A DNA stretch of 64,000 nt, from contig NZ_CP017639.1 in assembly GCF_001767255.1 (NCBI RefSeq), positions 1,448,875 through 1,512,874 of the forward strand, read 5' to 3'. A program made the position numbers and the translations under genes. A model generated the notes under the pieces. It made no database searches. It was not told the origin of the DNA and saw only the letters and a list, made by a program, of their open reading frames with translations. Positions 25,792 to 34,744 of the stretch are shown here, piece after piece. This DNA comes from Corynebacterium sp. NML98-0116. GTDB lineage: Bacteria > Actinomycetota > Actinomycetes > Mycobacteriales > Mycobacteriaceae. Within the stretch, counting starts at the first letter, position 1. Each line of letters begins with the position of its first letter.

Positions 25792-26796
25792 ATGACGGAT
25801 TACCGGACGGTGATGAAGCTGCTTGTGCAGCAGCGTTCGTACCGCCAGATTGAACAACAGCTCGGGTGCTCGCACCGCGCGATTTCCCGGTCGAACCAGG
25901 TGCTTCGATCCCTCGGGATTCGCACCGTCGACCAGGTTTTGGCGCTGACGGATGATGAGCTCGACGAGTTATTCGTCGATGGGCGCAGCACCGGCCAGGG
26001 CGAATTCGTCCCCATCGATTTCGATGCGGTGGTCAAAGCCCGCACGGGGCGTGACAAGCAGACACTGCAAGTGCTGTGGGCGCGCTACACCACCACACCT
26101 GCTTTACCCGGCCAGCTCCATTACAGCTACGACCGGTTTCGCCAGTTGGTGGCGTCCCATGTCGACGCGGCCGGTTTGACCGCACGCATCACCCACACTC
26201 CGGGGCACACCATGCAGGTGGATTGGGCAGGCACCAAGATGCGCCTGTTCGACCCTGACGGCACACCGGGGATCAAGGTCAGCGTGTTTGTCGCCTCAAT
26301 GCCGTATTCCGGGATGATTTTTGCCCTCGCGTGTCCGGATGAGCGCCAGCATTCCTGGCTTGATGCCCACCACCACGCGTTCGCCTACTTCGGGGGCGTG
26401 CCTGAGGTTGTGGTGCCGGATAATGCCTCGACTGCGTCGAACGCGATCAGCGCGGCGGATCGAAACCGCAAGGTCAACGACACCTACGAGCAGTTTTTGG
26501 AGCATTACAACGCCGCAGCACTGCCCACGAGGTCGAGACGGCCGAAAGACAAAGCCAATGTCGAAGCTGCAGTCAAGATCGTCACCCACAAGGTCATCCA
26601 CGCACTCGATGGCCACCAGTGCGTCGATCTAGACGAGCTCAACTCGCGCATTAAACAGCTGGTTGACCAGATCAACCAGGCGGTGCCGTTTCGTCACCAG
26701 CAGTCAAGCCGCAGAGACATTTTTGATGCGCATGAAAAGCACCTTTTGACATCACTTCCCGATACCCCGTGGGTTGCGTCCCTTAGTGTGGTGTAA
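25792..26796 (+). mobile_element. istA: IS21-family transposase IstA, 3'-truncated
   Basis: A 334-residue IstA lacking its usual C-terminal part (family about 400-500 residues) and the istB ATPase gene. Seen: an N-terminal HTH (SYRQIEQQLGCSHRAISRS), the DDE core with MQVDWAG (first Asp), EVVVPDNAS (second Asp) and DKANVEAAV (Glu). GGAAGGAG precedes the ATG. The frame ends just before an IS256-type sequence at about 26800, which probably caused the truncation. Without IstB and the right end it should not transpose on its own. Confidence 0.88.
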
Positions 26797-26884
26797 CGCT
26801 TGCTGATGGTGGGCTTCGGAAATAGTGGGGCGGCCACCGTCAGTCAACCTTTCGACTCAACTACCACATCTCACCGAAAGGCAC

Positions 26885-27150
26885 ATGACGATGACCGCTG
26901 CACCGCATTCTATCGACCCAGCAACCTACTTGGACGATCTACTCGCCCAAGCCTCCCCTGACCTGATGCGGCAGATGCTGCAAGGGTTTATCAACCAGAT
27001 CCTCTCCGCCCAGGCCGACACCGTCTGCAGCGCCGAATACGGCGTGGCTTCTGAACAGCGGGTCAACCACCGCAACGGGTACCGCCACCGCGAGCTCGAC
27101 ACCCGTGTCGGCACGATCGATGTGGCAGTACCGAAGCTGCGGCAGGGCGC
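26885..27150 (+). pseudogene. IS256-family transposase, N-terminal fragment
   Basis: About 88 codons of a Mutator/IS256 transposase: FINQILSAQADTVCSAEYG, then NHRNGYRHRELDTRVGTIDV and PKLRQGA. AAAGG precedes ATG 26885. Homology stops at about 27148, where the sequence changes to the end of the ABC transporter gene on the other strand; about three quarters of the transposase, including the DDE core, is missing. This breakpoint is the left border of the high-GC island. Confidence 0.85.
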
Positions 27151-27180
27151 CCGTGAGGGGCATCGACCAGATGATGAGGA

Positions 27181-28914
27181 TCAGGCGCCCGGGGAGCCTC
27201 CCGTCCGGCACGTCCACGACTCGGCGTAGCGGCCGCCCTTCGCCAGCAATTCATCGTGCGTGCCCCGTTCTGCGACCGTCCCATCCTCCGAAAGCACGAC
27301 GATGAGGTCGGCATCGCGGATGGTGTGCAGGCGATGGGCGACGACGATCACGGTGCGATCGCCGCGCAACGCTTCCATCGTGCCGACGATCGCCCGCTCA
27401 GTGGCCGCATCCAGCGAGGACGTCGGCTCGTCGAGAAGCACCACCGGGGAATCCTTCAGAAGCGCCCGGGCGATGGCGACGCGCTGCCGCTCGCCTCCCG
27501 ACAGCAGCGTCCCCTCCTCCCCCACCGGGGTATCCCACCCGGAAGGCAGCAGCTCCACGATGCGGTCCACCCCGGATCGCCGGGCGGCCTCGCGCAAGCG
27601 GTCTCCGTCACCGGGCCTGGAACCGAATCCGGGGTCGGCGAAGACCACGTTGTCCCGCACGGACGCGTCGAAAAGGAACGTCTCCTGGAACACCGGGGTC
27701 ACCAGCGAGTTCACGCCGTCGGTGCCGATCCGAGGCAAGGGCACCCCGCCGATGAGGATCTCCCCCGAGTCCGGATCATGAAAACGCGACAGCAGCCGCA
27801 TGACCGTCGTCTTGCCCGCCCCCGACGGTCCCACTATGGCGACCAGCGCTCCCTGAGGTGCACGGAAGCTGACGCCGTCGAGAACCTTCTTATCCCCGTA
27901 CCCGAAGCTCACGCCGCGGAACTCCACGTCATGCCCGTCGGGCAGCTCCGGTGCGGCAGGTTCGGGAAGGGCGGGGATTGCCCGCAGGTCACGCAACGCA
28001 GTCAACGTGTTGCGGCCCGCACCGAAACCGCCGGACAACGCTCCCGCGGTGGTGATCGGTTCGGTGAACTGGACGACCACGATGAGTATCGGCGTCAAAT
28101 GCGCCGGCGCCATCCCGCCCGTCGCGGCGACTGCCACGGCGACGATCACCGCCGCCGTGAACACCGCATGGACGACCGAGCCCAACCGTCCGATGGCCGC
28201 GCCTTGCGTCGACGTCGCCTTCGCGAACGCATCGTGTTGGGCCTGGATCGCCTCATCCACCATCGCGTCCGCCGCCGAACCGTCGCCCGCGGCGCGAATC
28301 GCCTGCTGGCCGCGGGTGAACTCGATCAGCCTGCCGGAGACGGCAGCGACGGCGTCAGCATGCGCTTCGTCCGACTCCCCGCCGACCCGGCCAATGGCCC
28401 GGTAGGCGAAGAAGATCACCGGCGCCGACGCGACAAGAACCAAACCGACGCGCCAATCCACCGCCAGAATTCCGAGAGCGATGACGGTCGGCGTAACCAC
28501 AGCGGCGATGACGGGCCGCAGGATCACGTGCGGCACGGACGCCGCGAACGCGATACCCGACGACGCCATCTCCGAGAAGCGGCCGGCCGTGGACTTGGTG
28601 ACGTACCCGAGTGGCAACGTCAGCACGCGTTCGCCCAGGGAACGCAACAGGGACGACAGCACCGCTGCGGAATTCGCCCTGCCGACCGTCCCCGCGGCGA
28701 GGGACAACACCGCATGGGCGGCCGCGAGGCCGGCGATGACGCCGGTGAAACGCCACGCCGTCGCATCATCTCCCTCGGCCAGAGCCGACAGCAGCGGCAG
28801 CAGCGCGACGAACGCCGCTCCCTGGGCCAGCGCGGCAAGCGCGGCCAACGCAATGAGCCACACCAGCGTCATTCTCGAGCGCCGATCCGTCATCGACCAC
28901 AAGTCCCGAATCAT
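27181..28914 (-). CDS. ABC transporter half-protein, IrtB/YbtQ-like
   Basis: A 577-residue fusion of six membrane helices (residues 1-300) and an ATPase domain. Walker A is GPSGAGKTT near residue 373, signature LLSGGERQR near 484, Walker B VVLLDEP near 505, and H-loop VAHRL near 540. Such exporter-fold pairs import iron-siderophores in mycobacteria (IrtAB) and Yersinia (YbtPQ). It overlaps the upstream partner gene in ATGA, so they should form a heterodimer. It is the last gene of an operon headed by a DtxR box. Import of an iron chelate is the favoured role; drug export is the alternative. Confidence 0.85.
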   Translation of the reverse strand: MIRDLWSMTDRRSRMTLVWLIALAALAALAQGAAFVALLPLLSALAEGDDATAWRFTGVIAGLAAAHAVLSLAAGTVGRANSAAVLSSLLRSLGERVLTLPLGYVTKSTAGRFSEMASSGIAFAASVPHVILRPVIAAVVTPTVIALGILAVDWRVGLVLVASAPVIFFAYRAIGRVGGESDEAHADAVAAVSGRLIEFTRGQQAIRAAGDGSAADAMVDEAIQAQHDAFAKATSTQGAAIGRLGSVVHAVFTAAVIVAVAVAATGGMAPAHLTPILIVVVQFTEPITTAGALSGGFGAGRNTLTALRDLRAIPALPEPAAPELPDGHDVEFRGVSFGYGDKKVLDGVSFRAPQGALVAIVGPSGAGKTTVMRLLSRFHDPDSGEILIGGVPLPRIGTDGVNSLVTPVFQETFLFDASVRDNVVFADPGFGSRPGDGDRLREAARRSGVDRIVELLPSGWDTPVGEEGTLLSGGERQRVAIARALLKDSPVVLLDEPTSSLDAATERAIVGTMEALRGDRTVIVVAHRLHTIRDADLIVVLSEDGTVAERGTHDELLAKGGRYAESWTCRTGGSPGA

Positions 28915-30689
28915 CGATTCCCCGCCTTTTCATCGTCTGCTTCAGTGCCCCGCGGGGCGGATGGTTCGTCGTCGAGCGCGAACGCGCGCCACAAATCCCG
29001 GTAGCGGCCACCGCGCGCAAGCAACTCGTCGTGGGTACCCGCCTCCGCGACCGCTCCCCCATCGAGAACGAGGATGCGGTCGGCGTTGCGGATCGTGCTC
29101 AATCTGTGCGCGATCACGATCACCGTCCGCGAACGGGCCAAACGCTCGATTGCGGACTGGATGAGGGCCTCGGAAGCCGGATCCGCGTAAGCGGTTGCCT
29201 CGTCGAAGATGAGCACCGGCGCGTCCGTAACAATCGACCTCGCGATGGCCACGCGCTGCGCCTCACCACCGGAAAAGGTTACGTCGACGTTGACCACCGA
29301 ATCCAGGCCCTTCGGCAGCGCCGCGATGACCGTATCGAGGTTCGCGAGCTTCGCGGCCGCCATGATTTCGTCGTCGGTGGCGTCTCTCCTGGCCAGCCGG
29401 ATGTTCTCCCGCAACGGCAGCGTGAACAACTGCGGATCTTGGAACACCACCGACACCGAGCGGTGCACGTCGCGCACGGCGATGTCGCGAAGATCGGCGC
29501 CGCCCAGCAGCACCGAGCCTTCAACGGGGTCGTGGAAACGCGCCAACAGCCGGGCGACGGTGGACTTTCCGGAACCGGAGGACCCCACCAGCGCAGTGAG
29601 GGTCCCTGGTTCGAACGTCGCGGACATCCCGTCGAGGACCCGCGGCCCATCCCCGTAGGAGAAGACCAGGTTCCGGACCTCGAGCGCGCCTCCGTGCACG
29701 GGCACCGGATCGGCGGGCTCGGCGATCGGCGGCGTGCCCAGCACCTCCGCGATGGACTTCAGGGCGGCGATCCCCGCGATGATGGGTTCGGAGTTCATAG
29801 CCACCCTCACGATCGCCGCGGAGAGTCCAAGGCCGAGAACCAGCCCGGCGACGAGACCCTCCGGTATGCCGCCCGCGGCGTCCCTCAAAGCGAGGCCGGC
29901 CCCGCACACCACTGCGAGGACTGTGGTCGGGGACGTCACCACGTCGATGAGCCCGAGATAGATGTTCGACTGCCGGGACCAGGCGGACCACGCGCGGACG
30001 AACGACAACGCCGCGGCATCGTAGCGACCCGCGCCCTGGCTGGCGCGTCCGAAGGACTTCATCACCGGGATACCGCGCACCAACTCGATGACCGCGGCCG
30101 TCACTCCTTCGGAGGCTCGCTCGTAGTCGCGCTGAAGACCGGCTCCGCGCGAAATCATCACGCCCATCAGGGCGAAGGTGACCAGCACCGGGACGACCGC
30201 CACCGCCGCGATCCGCCAATCCACCGCGACGAGCGCGATGAGGGAAAGCAGGGGAACCAGCACCGCCACCACGGTCTCACCGACGGTGTGGCCCATGAGC
30301 TGGTGGACAGCCGCGACGTCCTTCTCAACCGACTCGATGATTCCCGACGAGCGCCGGGCGTCCAGCCAGCCCAGCGGCAACTTCCGGATTTGGGCGACCA
30401 GCCGGCGCCGGAGGTGGAGCTGCAGGTCGTTATCCGCCCGGTGCGAGAGCATGCCGGCGGCGCCGTCCGCGGCCATGCGCACCGTTGCGGCGACGACGAT
30501 GACAGCCACGGCCAACCACGTCCGATGCACCGGGGCCTCCGGGTACGTCATCGCGATGTCGATGATGCCGACCAGCGAAGCGACGGTAGCCACCGACGAC
30601 AGGACGGATAACGCGACCACCGCACGCATCCGGGTCCGAATCGGGGCGAGCAGCGACCACGGGCCTACGGTCCCGTCCACGGCGCTCAC
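28911..30689 (-). CDS. ABC transporter half-protein, IrtA/YbtP-like
   Basis: A 592-residue membrane-plus-ATPase fusion, partner of the next gene. Walker A GSSGSGKST near residue 375, signature FSGGEAQR near 480, Walker B PVLIFDEAT near 500, H-loop IAHRLS near 537. The start is GTG 30689 in AAGTGAGC. It lacks the flavin siderophore-interacting domain of mycobacterial IrtA, so iron release would need another enzyme. A 26-base tandem duplication separates it from the methyltransferase stop. Base composition is richer in G+C than the flanking chromosome, consistent with transfer. Confidence 0.85.
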   Translation of the reverse strand: MSAVDGTVGPWSLLAPIRTRMRAVVALSVLSSVATVASLVGIIDIAMTYPEAPVHRTWLAVAVIVVAATVRMAADGAAGMLSHRADNDLQLHLRRRLVAQIRKLPLGWLDARRSSGIIESVEKDVAAVHQLMGHTVGETVVAVLVPLLSLIALVAVDWRIAAVAVVPVLVTFALMGVMISRGAGLQRDYERASEGVTAAVIELVRGIPVMKSFGRASQGAGRYDAAALSFVRAWSAWSRQSNIYLGLIDVVTSPTTVLAVVCGAGLALRDAAGGIPEGLVAGLVLGLGLSAAIVRVAMNSEPIIAGIAALKSIAEVLGTPPIAEPADPVPVHGGALEVRNLVFSYGDGPRVLDGMSATFEPGTLTALVGSSGSGKSTVARLLARFHDPVEGSVLLGGADLRDIAVRDVHRSVSVVFQDPQLFTLPLRENIRLARRDATDDEIMAAAKLANLDTVIAALPKGLDSVVNVDVTFSGGEAQRVAIARSIVTDAPVLIFDEATAYADPASEALIQSAIERLARSRTVIVIAHRLSTIRNADRILVLDGGAVAEAGTHDELLARGGRYRDLWRAFALDDEPSAPRGTEADDEKAGNR

Positions 30690-30733
30690 TTCCCCGCCTC
30701 CCCGATCGCGCTCACTTCCCCGCCTCCCCGATC
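30682..30733. repeat. 26-base tandem duplication at a gene junction
   Basis: GCGCTCACTTCCCCGCCTCC plus CCGATC occurs twice back to back, at 30682-30707 and 30708-30733, with no differences. It spans the stop of the methyltransferase and the GTG start of the ABC gene. Confidence 0.9.
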
Positions 30734-31395
30734 GCGCTTTTCTTCGCGAGAGTGCAGAAATACACCATGCCGGCGCGTGAGGCTCCGTCCAGCTTCAGCC
30801 CGTTGGCTTCGGCGAGGTCCTCGAGCTCGCTGCCCCGGAACACCCGGTGGCCCATCTTCGCCATGACGGCCATGTCGACCCGCTCGTTCACGTCGGGATC
30901 CTCGACGAACGTCTGCACGTAAGCGATGCCGCCGTCGGCGAGCAGCCCGGAGACCCTGCCGAGCGCGGCTCCCGCATCCTTCATTTGGTGGAGCGCGCCA
31001 CACACCCAGATTTCACAGGCCCCGCCGGGCTCTCCCGCGAGCGGCGTGAGGATGTCGGCAACGTGGAATTCCGTCCGGGCCCCAAGCCCGTCGGCGGCGG
31101 CGCGTTCGCGGGCGATGCGGATCGCATTGGGCGACAGGTCGTAGCCGACGATGTTCGCCCTGCGATAGCGAGACTCAGCGGCGAGCGTGCGGGCGAGCCA
31201 CCCGGTTCCGCAACCGAGGTCGAGGACCCGGGCCGGCGCATCCGGCCCGGGATCCAGCGCACGGAGCTTCCGGTACACGGCGGCGGCGTCCATCGGTTCG
31301 CGCGCATAGCGGCTTAGGAACCTCGGCTGGACCTTGTCCTCGTAGGCCGCGAGGAGCCTGCGGTTGTTCTGGACGATCTGGGCGATCGACTTCAT
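30712..31395 (-). CDS. Class I SAM-dependent methyltransferase
   Basis: A 227-residue methyltransferase with motif I VLDLGCGTGWLARTLA near residue 58, acidic motif II NIVGYDLSPNAIRIAR and motif post-I FHVADILTPL. In this operon it may modify a siderophore or its precursor, since methyltransferases accompany such clusters, but no biosynthetic gene is present to prove that. It lies between the ABC-2 permeases and the IrtAB-like genes. The stop originally overlapped the next start (GTGA) before a 26-base duplication moved them apart. Confidence 0.82.
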   Translation of the reverse strand: MKSIAQIVQNNRRLLAAYEDKVQPRFLSRYAREPMDAAAVYRKLRALDPGPDAPARVLDLGCGTGWLARTLAAESRYRRANIVGYDLSPNAIRIARERAAADGLGARTEFHVADILTPLAGEPGGACEIWVCGALHQMKDAGAALGRVSGLLADGGIAYVQTFVEDPDVNERVDMAVMAKMGHRVFRGSELEDLAEANGLKLDGASRAGMVYFCTLAKKSAIGEAGK

Positions 31396-31468
31396 CTGGT
31401 TCTGTCTCCGGGTGTGTGGGCCGCGTCCACGCGGCGGTTTCGGGTTAGATGCTCGGATTCGCGGGCCG

Positions 31469-32206
31469 TCATGCAGACTCCCCCGGCCTCGTTTTCACGG
31501 CGATGCCCCACGCCGCGAGCACGGCGATGCCTAAGAACCAGGCCGCGCAGACCACCAGACCCGCAGCCCCGGTACCGTTGACGGCCTCACCGGCCGCGGA
31601 TACGGGGGTGTGCCCGGCGATTCCGCGCAGGAGGGGACGGAAGTGGTCGGCGGGCATGAGCACCGTATTGACGAACATCGCAACGATTATCAACGGGATA
31701 AGGGCCACGGATCCCTGGGGGCTGGTGATGGAGAACGCGATGTACGTGCCGGTGCATGCGGCCGCCGCGGCAACCATCGCGCCGGTCACCGTGATCCTCC
31801 ACCACCAGGACACCTCCGGTGGGCCGTCGGAAAGCAAGGCGGCCACCGCCGCGACGACGGCCGTCATCGCCATGATCCGGATGAACTCGGCAATGATCCG
31901 TGCGGCCGGCACGGCCGCGTACGGCGCCGGCATGGTGATCAACCGCTCGTGGAAGCCATTGCTGCGTTCAACGAACACGGTGGATGATCCCGTGATGGCC
32001 AGGATGAACGCCCACGCCGTCACGACCAGGATGACCGCGTTCCGGAGTTCGAACTCTCCGGTGAGCTGCCTGACCAGGCCACCGAACATGCGGTTGACGA
32101 TGAACAGGTACACGAGCGGAGCAATGAACGTCATGAACCAGAAGTCGGGGCGCCGCAGCCAAATGTGGGCGATGCGCCGCAGATGCACGAAGATGGCGCC
32201 AATCAT
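31469..32206 (-). CDS. ABC-2 type permease (second of pair)
   Basis: A 245-residue protein with six hydrophobic segments and the ABC-2 family segment FVERSNGFHERLITMPAP (the signature region before the fourth helix). Start ATG 32206 has GAGGAGC about 6 bases upstream and overlaps the previous gene's stop as ATGA. With the other permease and the DrrA-like ATPase it should form one exporter. In an iron-regulated operon the cargo may be a siderophore; this is inference. Confidence 0.85.
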   Translation of the reverse strand: MIGAIFVHLRRIAHIWLRRPDFWFMTFIAPLVYLFIVNRMFGGLVRQLTGEFELRNAVILVVTAWAFILAITGSSTVFVERSNGFHERLITMPAPYAAVPAARIIAEFIRIMAMTAVVAAVAALLSDGPPEVSWWWRITVTGAMVAAAAACTGTYIAFSITSPQGSVALIPLIIVAMFVNTVLMPADHFRPLLRGIAGHTPVSAAGEAVNGTGAAGLVVCAAWFLGIAVLAAWGIAVKTRPGESA

Positions 32207-32955
32207 GATTCGCTCCTCGAGGTGAACCGGCGGATGAACAGGACGATTCCGGCGACCGCCGCGACACCGAGCCACAGGGCGGCCTCTTCCCCGGCGCGAT
32301 CCGGGAAGGCGTCCGGGGACGCCGCCCTAATCACCTCGATCACCGGCGAAAAAGGCATGTGGCGCACGACGTCGCGAAGGGAGCCGTCCAAAGCGGTCGC
32401 CGGAATGAACGCGGTGGAGAACATGAGCAGCAGCATTTCCAGCGCCTGGATCGATGAGGCCGTCGACACCGGGGCGGGCACCATCAGGATCACCCCGTCC
32501 GTGACCAGGGACAGGACCGCCGCGGCGAGCAGCGACCACAGGACAGTCCACGCGACGTCACCGACAGCCATGTCGAGGCCGCAGGCCCACGCGACGACCA
32601 GCAGCGCCGCGATCGACGCGGACATCCGCAGCACATCGGTGACGAGCCTGCCGGCGACATAGCCGCCTGTAGCCCCGGGCAACACGCGCACGCGGTCAAC
32701 GAGCCCGGATTCGACGTCCTGTCCCACCGCCATCGCCGACGCCGCGGCGGTGAACATCGCCGCCTGGAACAGGCAGCCGCCGAGCACGAAACGCAGGTAC
32801 CCGAAGCCGGATTGCTCCGCCGAGTACCCGAACACCGCGTACAGGCACAGCAGGAAGAGAGGCGGAACCACGAACATGGAGATCAGCGACGCGGTGTTGC
32901 GTCGCAACAGCAGCAGATCCCGACGGAGAAACGCCGCGACCGACGTCGCACTCAT
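32203..32955 (-). CDS. ABC-2 type permease (first of pair, DrrB-like)
   Basis: A 250-residue ABC-2 permease with FLRRDLLLLRRNTASLISMF at the start, six hydrophobic segments and the conserved DVESGLVDRVRVLP region. It overlaps the ATPase gene upstream and the second permease downstream, each by ATGA, so the three proteins should be made in equal amounts. DrrB homologues export antibiotics and lipids. The two permeases are similar in size and layout, implying a heterodimeric channel. Confidence 0.86.
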   Translation of the reverse strand: MSATSVAAFLRRDLLLLRRNTASLISMFVVPPLFLLCLYAVFGYSAEQSGFGYLRFVLGGCLFQAAMFTAAASAMAVGQDVESGLVDRVRVLPGATGGYVAGRLVTDVLRMSASIAALLVVAWACGLDMAVGDVAWTVLWSLLAAAVLSLVTDGVILMVPAPVSTASSIQALEMLLLMFSTAFIPATALDGSLRDVVRHMPFSPVIEVIRAASPDAFPDRAGEEAALWLGVAAVAGIVLFIRRFTSRSES

Positions 32956-33995
32956 CGCGCCGCACCCCCTGCGTTCATCGATATGAACACCTCGTTGAGG
33001 GTGGGCGGCGACACGCTCAGCGAATCCGGCAACGCTTCCGAGGCCTCCATCGCCTGCGCCACCGCCTCGAGGACCCGCGGTCCGGGGTCGACGTCGAGGG
33101 ACACCGACTTCCCCGCGACGCGGGCGCCGTCCAGGCACGTTCCCCCGAGGCAGCGGGCGAACGCCTCCGCCTCGGCGGCGGTGGCGAAGGACACGCGGAG
33201 CACGTGCGACCCGAAGGCGCGGCGCAATTCCTCCGGCGTTCCGCTGGCGACGATGCGGCGATCCTTGAGTAGATGGACGTGGTCTGCCAGCGCCTCCGCC
33301 TCTTCCAGGTACTGGGTGGTCAGCACCAGGGTCATTCCGTCGTCCCGCAGTTGCCGGATGAAGCCCCACAGCTCTTCGCGGCTGACCGGGTCCAGCCCCG
33401 TCGTGGGTTCGTCGAGGAACAGCAGCCTGGGCACGACGCACAGCGACGCGGCGATGTCGAGGCGGCGCCGCATGCCACCCGAATAGGCCGACGCCAGCGT
33501 CGAGGCACTGTCTGCGAGCGAGAATTGCGCGAGCAGTTCCGTCGCGCGGGCGGCCGCGGCGGCGCGGTCGAGTCCACGCAGCCGCCCGAAGAACTCCAGG
33601 TTCTCCCGGCCGGTGAGGTTCTCGTCGATCGCCGCGAATTGGCCGGTGGTGGCAATGTCAGCGCGCACGCCCGCCGGGTCCTCTTTCACGTCGCGCGAGA
33701 AGATGCTCACCTCGCCGGAGTCGGCGGTGATGAGCGTCGACAGGATTCGGATGAGGGTGGTCTTGCCTGCACCGTTGTGGCCGAGGAACGACACGATCGC
33801 CCCGGTGGGCACGGTGAAACTCACGCCGTCGAGCACATGCTTGCGCATCCGGGCACCGCGCTTTCCCTTGCGCCCGCCGTCCGGCGGGGCACCTGCCCCG
33901 CCTTCGGGCGGGGTGCCCGCTTTGCCCGCAATCGGGTAGCTCTTCGTGAGGTCGCGGACGACGATCGCCGCACCTCGTTCAGCTTGATCCGTCAT
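32952..33995 (-). CDS. DrrA-type ABC transporter ATPase
   Basis: A 347-residue cytoplasmic ATPase. Walker A GHNGAGKTTL near residue 74, Q-loop TGQFAAID, signature YSGGMRRRLD near 168, Walker B LLFLDEPTTGLDP near 191, and the C-terminal DrrA-like domain. A low-complexity insert PPEGGAGAPPDGGRKGKRG lies before the Walker A, unusual for the family. Its ATG overlaps the stop of a small upstream frame in ATGA and its stop overlaps the permease start. It powers the ABC-2 pair. Confidence 0.9.
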   Translation of the reverse strand: MTDQAERGAAIVVRDLTKSYPIAGKAGTPPEGGAGAPPDGGRKGKRGARMRKHVLDGVSFTVPTGAIVSFLGHNGAGKTTLIRILSTLITADSGEVSIFSRDVKEDPAGVRADIATTGQFAAIDENLTGRENLEFFGRLRGLDRAAAAARATELLAQFSLADSASTLASAYSGGMRRRLDIAASLCVVPRLLFLDEPTTGLDPVSREELWGFIRQLRDDGMTLVLTTQYLEEAEALADHVHLLKDRRIVASGTPEELRRAFGSHVLRVSFATAAEAEAFARCLGGTCLDGARVAGKSVSLDVDPGPRVLEAVAQAMEASEALPDSLSVSPPTLNEVFISMNAGGAAR

Positions 33996-34180
33996 CGTTT
34001 CCCCTTTTCTTTGGTATCGCAGTGGGCCGCTGTCGGCAGCGGCCCCGTGGTCGGGTTGTCATGTGGCACCTCGATATGGATGCCCGCATCGCGGGCGAAG
34101 GCGAGGACCGGTTCGAGGAGCCGGGGGTGGCCGACGAGATCCCGGCACCCCGGCGCGACCGGCTTCCCCGCGACCGCCAC
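33992..34180 (-). CDS. Small protein of unknown function at operon head
   Basis: A 62-codon frame starting at GTG 34180 and ending in ATGA over the ATPase start. I do not recognise it. It has a sensible mixed composition (GHPRLLEPVLAFARDAGIH) and no membrane helix. The ATGA overlap and position directly behind the DtxR box favour translation; the lack of a good ribosome site before the GTG counts against. It could be a 3' remnant of a larger deleted gene. Confidence 0.45.
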   Translation of the reverse strand: MAVAGKPVAPGCRDLVGHPRLLEPVLAFARDAGIHIEVPHDNPTTGPLPTAAHCDTKEKGKR

Positions 34181-34231
34181 AACGGTGGCGGTCGCGTGTT
34201 GTCCTCTCAGACGATGACAGTCATTCTTACG

Positions 34232-34250
34232 TTAGGTTAGCCTAACCTCG
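34232..34250 (-). promoter_or_regulatory. DtxR (iron repressor) box
   Basis: TTAGGTTAGCCTAACCTCG matches the DtxR/IdeR consensus TTAGGTTAGCCTAACCTAA at 17 of 19 positions, with a perfect central palindrome. It lies about 50 bases upstream of the seven-gene minus-strand operon ending at 27181. Repression under iron-rich conditions is strongly expected. Confidence 0.9.
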
Positions 34251-34288
34251 CATGTGGGTCAAGTCCCGTCTCGTGCGTTTGATGGACA

Positions 34289-34744
34289 TTGCTGAAACCG
34301 AGATCGCGCAAAACCAGCACACCATTGAGTGGCGAGTGGACGAAGACCAAGGATGGGCGTAAGAATCCGCAGGCGTTGTTAACAATCTTCTCGGTGAATC
34401 AGCCTGTAAATCCGGGGAGTCCCCGTACTCAGGGGACGATCACTATCCCGCTGGAGTGGGAGCAGAAGGCTTCTCCGGATAAGCGCTCTGGTAATGGCTC
34501 GAAACCGAAGGTGCGTGCTGAGCACCCCTCCATCGTCTTCGCGGCGCACGTGGAAACCGCTGTGGGCCTCGAGTTGCCCGCCGACTTTATTTCCCAGCTG
34601 GCCAGCGCCGTTCACGAGGTTGGCGGCCTGATGGTCCTCGACTGCGTTGCAGCCGGCACCAAGTGGACCTCCATCTCCGAGGGCTACGTCGACGGCACCG
34701 TCGCGCAGTTCTCCGAGGCGCTGGACAAGGTTGTCTCTGCCTAG
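34289..34744 (+). pseudogene. Class V aminotransferase remnant with large internal deletion
   Basis: The reading frame holds HPSIVFAAHVETAVGLELP, then AVHEVGGLMVLDCVAAGTKW, which are core pieces of an alanine-glyoxylate/serine-pyruvate type aminotransferase. It then jumps to YVDGTVAQFSEALDKVVSA, which looks like the family C-terminus. The part with the PLP lysine is absent. The first 85 codons (TKDGRKNPQALLTIF etc.) are unrelated and unrecognised, so the frame is chimeric. It marks the right border of the island. Confidence 0.65.

Noticed and set aside
27256..30611. Large plus-strand frames opposite the two ABC half-transporters
   Set aside because: Composition (Arg, His, Gly rich) and exact opposition to conserved Walker motifs show they are shadows.
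34289..34744. A new 151-residue protein
   Set aside because: It joins fragments of an aminotransferase in family order with the core missing, so deletion is the simpler explanation.
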